From positions 63,364,691 through 63,428,690 of the forward strand of contig NC_079493.1 of NCBI RefSeq assembly GCF_030052815.1: DNA of 64,000 nucleotides. The letters run 5' to 3'. The notes beneath the pieces were generated by a model that saw only the letters and a program-made list of their open reading frames with translations, was not told the DNA's origin and did not search any database. Of this stretch, positions 59,218-64,000 are shown in pieces; position 1 is the stretch's first letter, and every line of letters starts with the position of its first letter. This DNA comes from Hevea brasiliensis. Lineage: Eukaryota > Streptophyta > Magnoliopsida > Malpighiales > Euphorbiaceae. A program made the translations under genes and the position numbers.

Positions 59218-61319
59218 TGTTAGTAGTATGCCCTAGAGCATATCATTTAGTATGTATCTTGTACATATTTTTATTAATAAAAGGCATTTCCACTTTTCCG
59301 TTTACATAATATATTTATGTGTAATAGAAAATGTCCATTAATATTTTGTTAGAACTATTATTCTTAAGTTGTTAAGAATATGAGTGACAATATTTCTAGC
59401 ACGAAGTATCATAAATAGGTTCACAATCGAGGATACTTCATAATAAGGACATGACTTATCCAGAAAGATTGTATTCATGTTTGTTCCCAAGTTATTTATA
59501 TGAGATATAAATAAGATGGAATGGTGAGTCTCATGCCATATAACAAACATGATAGGCACTTATAAATGATAAGTAGGCCGAACCAGTGACACTTATGACA
59601 AGCACATGGAGTTTACTCTTGTCAATGTTTTGTCATAAATCATATAAGTGCATATAATATTTAGACCTGAGGTAGCATAGTTATCTTGTATATAGGTAGT
59701 TTGAGTTTGATACTGCTTTCATACTTGTACTGTGTATGGGTATATGGGCATGTGTTGGCTCCTACTAGTTATATATGGAGGTAGGTTTTGATCAAGATGG
59801 AATCTGTTCCTCTAAGTTAATAGAGATAAAATCCTATGTTCGCTTAATTGTTCTTGATGTTTCAAGTTCCTGGCCAGGACAGATAGATTTATTTAGAAAA
59901 GAGTTTCTGATGAGAAAATCTTTTTAATCAAGAACTGGAATTAAAAGAGAACATAATATTCATAGCAAATGGAGTTTGACATAAACCATGACTCCAGCTT
60001 GAGTTGGGATTTTGTAACAGAGAGATTCTAGTGCATGGTAACATATGATTATAGGTTCATTTAAGGTAAACCTTATTACAAATTGGGTGGCCATGGCATG
60101 CTATGCTAGGTGTTAACCATGGTCTATGAGGTTCATAAAATGATTTAGAGAAATCATTTATGGTAAGAAAGAGTTCTGATGATATTAAGAGTTGATATCA
60201 TGTCTCATTGCCAATTAGTGATGAGCCTAGTAAGTCACACACATACACAAGTTATCACCTAATTAAATATGATTTAATTAATTAATTAAAGAGTTTAATT
60301 GATTAATTAAATAGGTTTGGTTTGCAATTAGTTTGCAAAGTCCCTAGCATGACTTGAAACCAAATCTAGATTATTGGATGTATAATATAAGTTAAATTTA
60401 TATTTAAAGTGTTTAAATATGAATTTAATTAATGAGAAATTAATTAATAGAGATTAATTAATTAATTTATATTTGATATAAATTAATTAGAATAAGAAAA
60501 ATAATTATTTTTGGTTGAGAACTCAAAATTAAGACACAGGGGCATTTTGGCCATTTTGTAGTGTGACACGTGGCACCATGAGATGGTGACACATGGCATA
60601 ACACATAAGCTTGCCAAATGTTTTTTAATCATGTAAGATGATTAAAATCAAGATTACATATAGGTTTGACACTTGGCACAATGTGATTGGGTCACTTAAA
60701 CCTAGAGCTAATCAAAGGGTGTCATGTGGCAAGGGTTTAATGTGTTAACCTAGCTGTTTAAGTGTTGTTATGAGAAAATAAAAATACAACCAGCAGCCAC
60801 ACTCCTTGGTCACGCCATTTTGCAGCCCTCCCTCTATTCTTCTTCATCTCTCATCAATTCAAAGAGATTAGCCATCAATCTCTTGAATTAAGAACACTAG
60901 AAATTGTTTCTAGTGTCCTGTTTATCTCTAATCTCTTAAAAGGCGAACTTGAATTTCTAATTAATAGAAAAGGCTTTAGAAGCTATTCAAGGGCTGCCAT
61001 AGGTGTTCTTGGTGTGGACAAGCTAGAGGACAACATCCGTGTCCTTAAGACGAATCTCAAAGCGCAGACATTTGCGATTGCATCAAGAGGTTAGTGTAAT
61101 CGTTCTTGATTTAATCTAGGGTTCTAAAATTAATCTGATTAATTTTAAAATCGTAAATGGCAAATACAGATCCAAAAACATATTAAAAGAGGTTTAATAT
61201 GTTGTTTATCATTGAAATCGAATAGATAAAAATAAATCTTGCATGATGCATGTGACCCTAGGTGAAAATTTTTGAATTCAATGGTATAAACTTGTGTTTT
61301 TCACGATTCTGTTCCTTCA
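59218..61319 (+). repeat. 3' LTR of copia element
   Basis: Direct repeat of the 5' LTR with scattered substitutions and a few small indels near its end (for example around 60920-61080). Followed by TSD GCCTC. Confidence 0.96.
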
Positions 61320-63709
61320 GCCTCATGGTGAAGATTGGTAATATTTAAGTTCATGAAAAGTTATTGAGTTATGGTACAAAAATTGTCAGCACATGTATAT
61401 GAAATAGTAGTGATAATGTATGTAATTTGGTAGTGTAAATTGTATGTATTGGTTAGGAGTAATATATGGAAAATTGTTTAAAATTGGATATTGTAAATTA
61501 TAAGTTATATTTAGTGTATGTAAGCTCATTGTATTCTGCCCAAAGTTGCTATAATGTAACCTATTGAATGAGTATGGTATGGTACAAGTGCTGAATGGTT
61601 TGGGAAGTAAAGATATAATTGGTAGAATGTGTATTTGGATTGATGCTTTTAAAATGTGTTAAGGGCAGTATATGTTTTAGGCTATAAATGGAATTGTGTA
61701 ACTCCAATTGGTATGAGGCTAATTGGAGGTGAAACTAGCCACAAAATGTGCCAACTTTCATGAAGAAAGCCTACTTAAATTCTGTCCAAAAAGTGACATG
61801 AGAATTGACCAAATCCGGAATAGTGACTTTGCAAACCTAAAAATTGACCATTTGGATAGTAGTCAGTGTTTTGGCCATAACTCACTCAAAACAGGTCCTG
61901 ACCTAAAATTTATACCATGGATAGCTTAGACATAGAGCTACAACTCTTATGAAGACACCAAAACCCAAAAATGACCATAAGCAAGTCAAAATGCTTGCAC
62001 AAGTTCAGGTATAAAAACTGCCAGAATCGGAAATGACCTAAAAATGACCTAAGTTTGCCATTTTAGTGCATTCTGTCCAGCAACAGTAAAATGACCATAA
62101 CTTGGTTTAGTAAACTCCAAATGACCTAAAATTTGTGGCAAAAGTTCACTAAGACATAGACCTACAAGTTTGTAATTCAGACCAGAACCCGAAAACAGAG
62201 GGAACTAGGTCATCCGGTTAGGTCAAAACAGCATACCGAAATTCGATAAATTGCAATAAAATGCAATACACTTGAAAATGAATTTGGTAACATATATCAA
62301 CACTAAAGGACTATAAAATGTGACATATTGATAACATTAAAATTTATTCCCTTAGAGTCCATCAAAGGTCAACATTATAGGTTGACTAAGGAAAGCAATA
62401 GTATTAAATAAATTAATTTGAACCTTATTATTAGAGATAGTTTAAATGAGTACTGAAACACTTTAAATTGTGTGTTTCAGTTAGCAAAGACTCAGGGAAG
62501 GAGAAGGAAACACTGAGTCAGGGCCAAGAGGTTACTCTTCAGAGGTTTGTGCATAACAATTATTTCTTTTGAATTTTCAATTGAAATAAATTATGACAAT
62601 TTGTACGTTATCATTTTAAATTATGGAAAATTGTTTGAATGGAAATTTGATGGATACTTATTGCTTGAAAAATACTGCAAATGGTTTGAAACCATAGCTA
62701 TCATGTATATTGATTGAATTCCTCGCTAGCTTGTATAGTGAGACGAATTGGCTTTGAATTCCCTCTCTGACTGAAATATTAAGGTGTGTGTCAGTTAAGG
62801 ACGAATAGGATGAGTACTCATATAATTGCTAGCTAGCTATGTTATTCCTCATTAGCCATTGGCTTTTGGGACGAATTGGACTACGGAATCATGATTAAGT
62901 TGTGTGTGTGATTTATTGATATTTATTGTGATATTGTGAAATGGAGTTTAATTCTTTATGACATTCACTGTCTTTTGAATTCAACTATGATTTTAAGTAT
63001 CCACATTTTATATGATTTATGGTTTATGGTTTTAAATTGCATTTTCTTAATATTGTGCACCACTGAGACATTGGCTCAGCGATAGCTTTTTTATTGCTAT
63101 CAAAGGTAGATAGACAGACAGAGCAACATAGTAGGCTGCTTGTTCTACATTTTGGGATTCCGCCGAGTATATTGAGTATACCATATTTTTGTAATTTTTA
63201 TTGTAATGTATGTGCACTGTATATATATATTGTACTTGGTATTGAGCAGTTGTAAACTAAAATTGTAAATTATTTTGGCCTGTAAAAATATTGTGACATA
63301 TTTCTCTTATCTCAGCTTTTGGAAACACTGGAAAATTGATGTTGAATTGAGTTGACAAATGTTGAGAAATTTATTGTATTGAACTATTATTGGAGTTTGG
63401 GATTGAAGAAATATATTGGAAGTGCTTTTTACAGGTTTTTGAATAACTATTTTATTCGAAATACAGATGGCACTTTGCCAAAATTTTTACTGAAATTATT
63501 GATACTTCAGATTTGTTAATTGATTCACTTCATATAAAAAAAATAAAAAATTATACCTGTCAAAAGTGCTCACCATTGTAAAAAGAAATAAGAAAAGGTT
63601 TAAAATCCCTTGTGGTGTATTTAATTAGTTATCAGTAGGCGAAGTTTGGTAATTCATCAAGTATACTACGGAAATCATGTTATGCCTTATGGATGGGTAA
63701 GGTGTGACA

Positions 63710-64000
63710 AAGGTAATTTGACCAGCAATAGCAAAATGACCATAACTTGGTCCAGAAACTCCAAATGACATGAAATTAGTGCCAAAATGTCACTAAGACA
63801 TAAAGCTATAATTTTGCTCTTTTAACTAGAACCTAAAAACCAAGGCAAATAAGACATTTAGCTAGAGCAATCTAGCATATAATATCTGAAAAATGATAAT
63901 AAAATGGAATAAGCTTTAAAATGAAAATGGTGACATTACCAACACTTAGAGACTATAAAATGTGACATATTGGTAACATTAAAATTAATTCACCTAGTTT
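63710..64000 (+). repeat. D-family LTR fragment, right part
   Basis: Continues the outer D LTR of 49396-50147 after the inner D insertion: GACCTAAGTTCACAATAAAA joins to AAGGTAATTTGACCAGCAAT. Similar to 62075-62340 inside the inner D LTR and 28700-28960 in the D solo LTR. Runs off the window edge. Confidence 0.8.

Larger units (their letters stand above)
51318..61319 (+). mobile_element. Ty1/copia element, complete with both LTRs
   Basis: LTRs of 2108 bp (51318-53425) and 2102 bp (59218-61319) begin TGTTAGTAGTATGCCC and end TCCTTCA. TSD GCCTC is at 51313-51317 and 61320-61324. The primer site, ~1.8 kb leader, single gag-pol frame in the order GAG-PR-INT-RT-RH, and polypurine tract are all present. 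Integrase before RT defines Ty1/copia. Clade is probably Angela/Tork/TAR-like, judged from gag and the long LTRs; I am unsure. Five differences are seen in the first ~150 bp of the LTR pair. Confidence 0.96.
50148..63709 (+). mobile_element. Solo LTR, family D, interrupted by a copia element
   Basis: Parts are 50148-51317 and 61325-63709. It starts TGTAAAACCCC and ends GGTAAGGTGTGACA. The flanks AAGGA (50143-50147) and AAGGT (63710-63714) look like a TSD with one change. Net length is about 3.55 kb after removing the copia element. There are no internal coding domains. It carries the TTGAC inverted pair at 62367-62387. Confidence 0.85.

Noticed and set aside
1..64000. Host genes, tRNA/rRNA genes, or a defence or biosynthetic gene cluster
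   Set aside because: All frames with recognisable domains belong to retrotransposons; intervals without them are LTRs, leaders or nested insertions. I found no cloverleaf-like tRNA or rRNA sequence by eye, though a covariance search was not possible.

Overview
The window looks like repeat-dense, AT-rich nuclear DNA of a flowering plant, probably a eudicot. I base this on the retrotransposon lineages: Tat/Ogre-type gag, Tekay/Del-type chromoviruses with 3-4 kb LTRs, a Ty1/copia element and a TRIM. I see no intact host gene, tRNA, rRNA or bacterial feature. Almost every base can be assigned to LTR retrotransposons nested inside one another, and target-site duplications (TSDs) let most insertions be dated relative to each other.

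Layout. (1) 1-7125, resumed at 18161-18391: decayed Tat/Ogre-like territory. A gag start lies on the minus strand (1-445), with a tRNA-Arg-like primer site at 1281-1300 and LTR-like sequence from 1304 that carries hairpin-forming tandem repeats. On the plus strand there is a broken gene with the plant 'putative gypsy type transposon' (Transposase_28) domain (4949-6784). (2) 7126-18155: structurally complete Tekay-type element A1 (plus strand, TSD ATAAT) inserted into region 1. (3) 18392-49395: older Tekay-type element B (plus strand), its 5' LTR truncated, cut into pieces by three insertions. These are a 4.4 kb solo LTR in gag (19628-24066, TSD GGGTT), a 4.0 kb solo LTR in RNase H (26792-30812, TSD CAGCC/CAGCT), and complete element A2 on the minus strand at the start of the integrase region (30976-44442, TSD ACCAG). 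A2's 5' LTR itself carries a chimeric insertion (39425-41992, TSD CACCC) that ends in a TRIM. (4) 49396-64000: a D-type LTR fragment containing another D-type LTR (50148-63709), which contains a Ty1/copia element (51318-61319, TSD GCCTC).

All coding regions are disrupted by stops or frameshifts, many of them TAG where CAG or TGG is expected. No element looks autonomous. The genes of each element would have worked as a retrotransposon unit: LTR promoter, Gag particle, protease, reverse transcriptase/RNase H, and integrase, with a C-terminal chromodomain in the Tekay elements.

The points most worth checking are: a 74-75 bp GT-AG intron in the integrase of both A elements that is absent from B; the chimeric LTR/inverted-LTR/TRIM insertion with microhomology at its junctions; a palindromic pair of W-box-like sites retained in LTRs of several families; and tandem hairpin arrays in the Tat-like LTR and in the copia leader. 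I did not find a convincing new multi-gene system.
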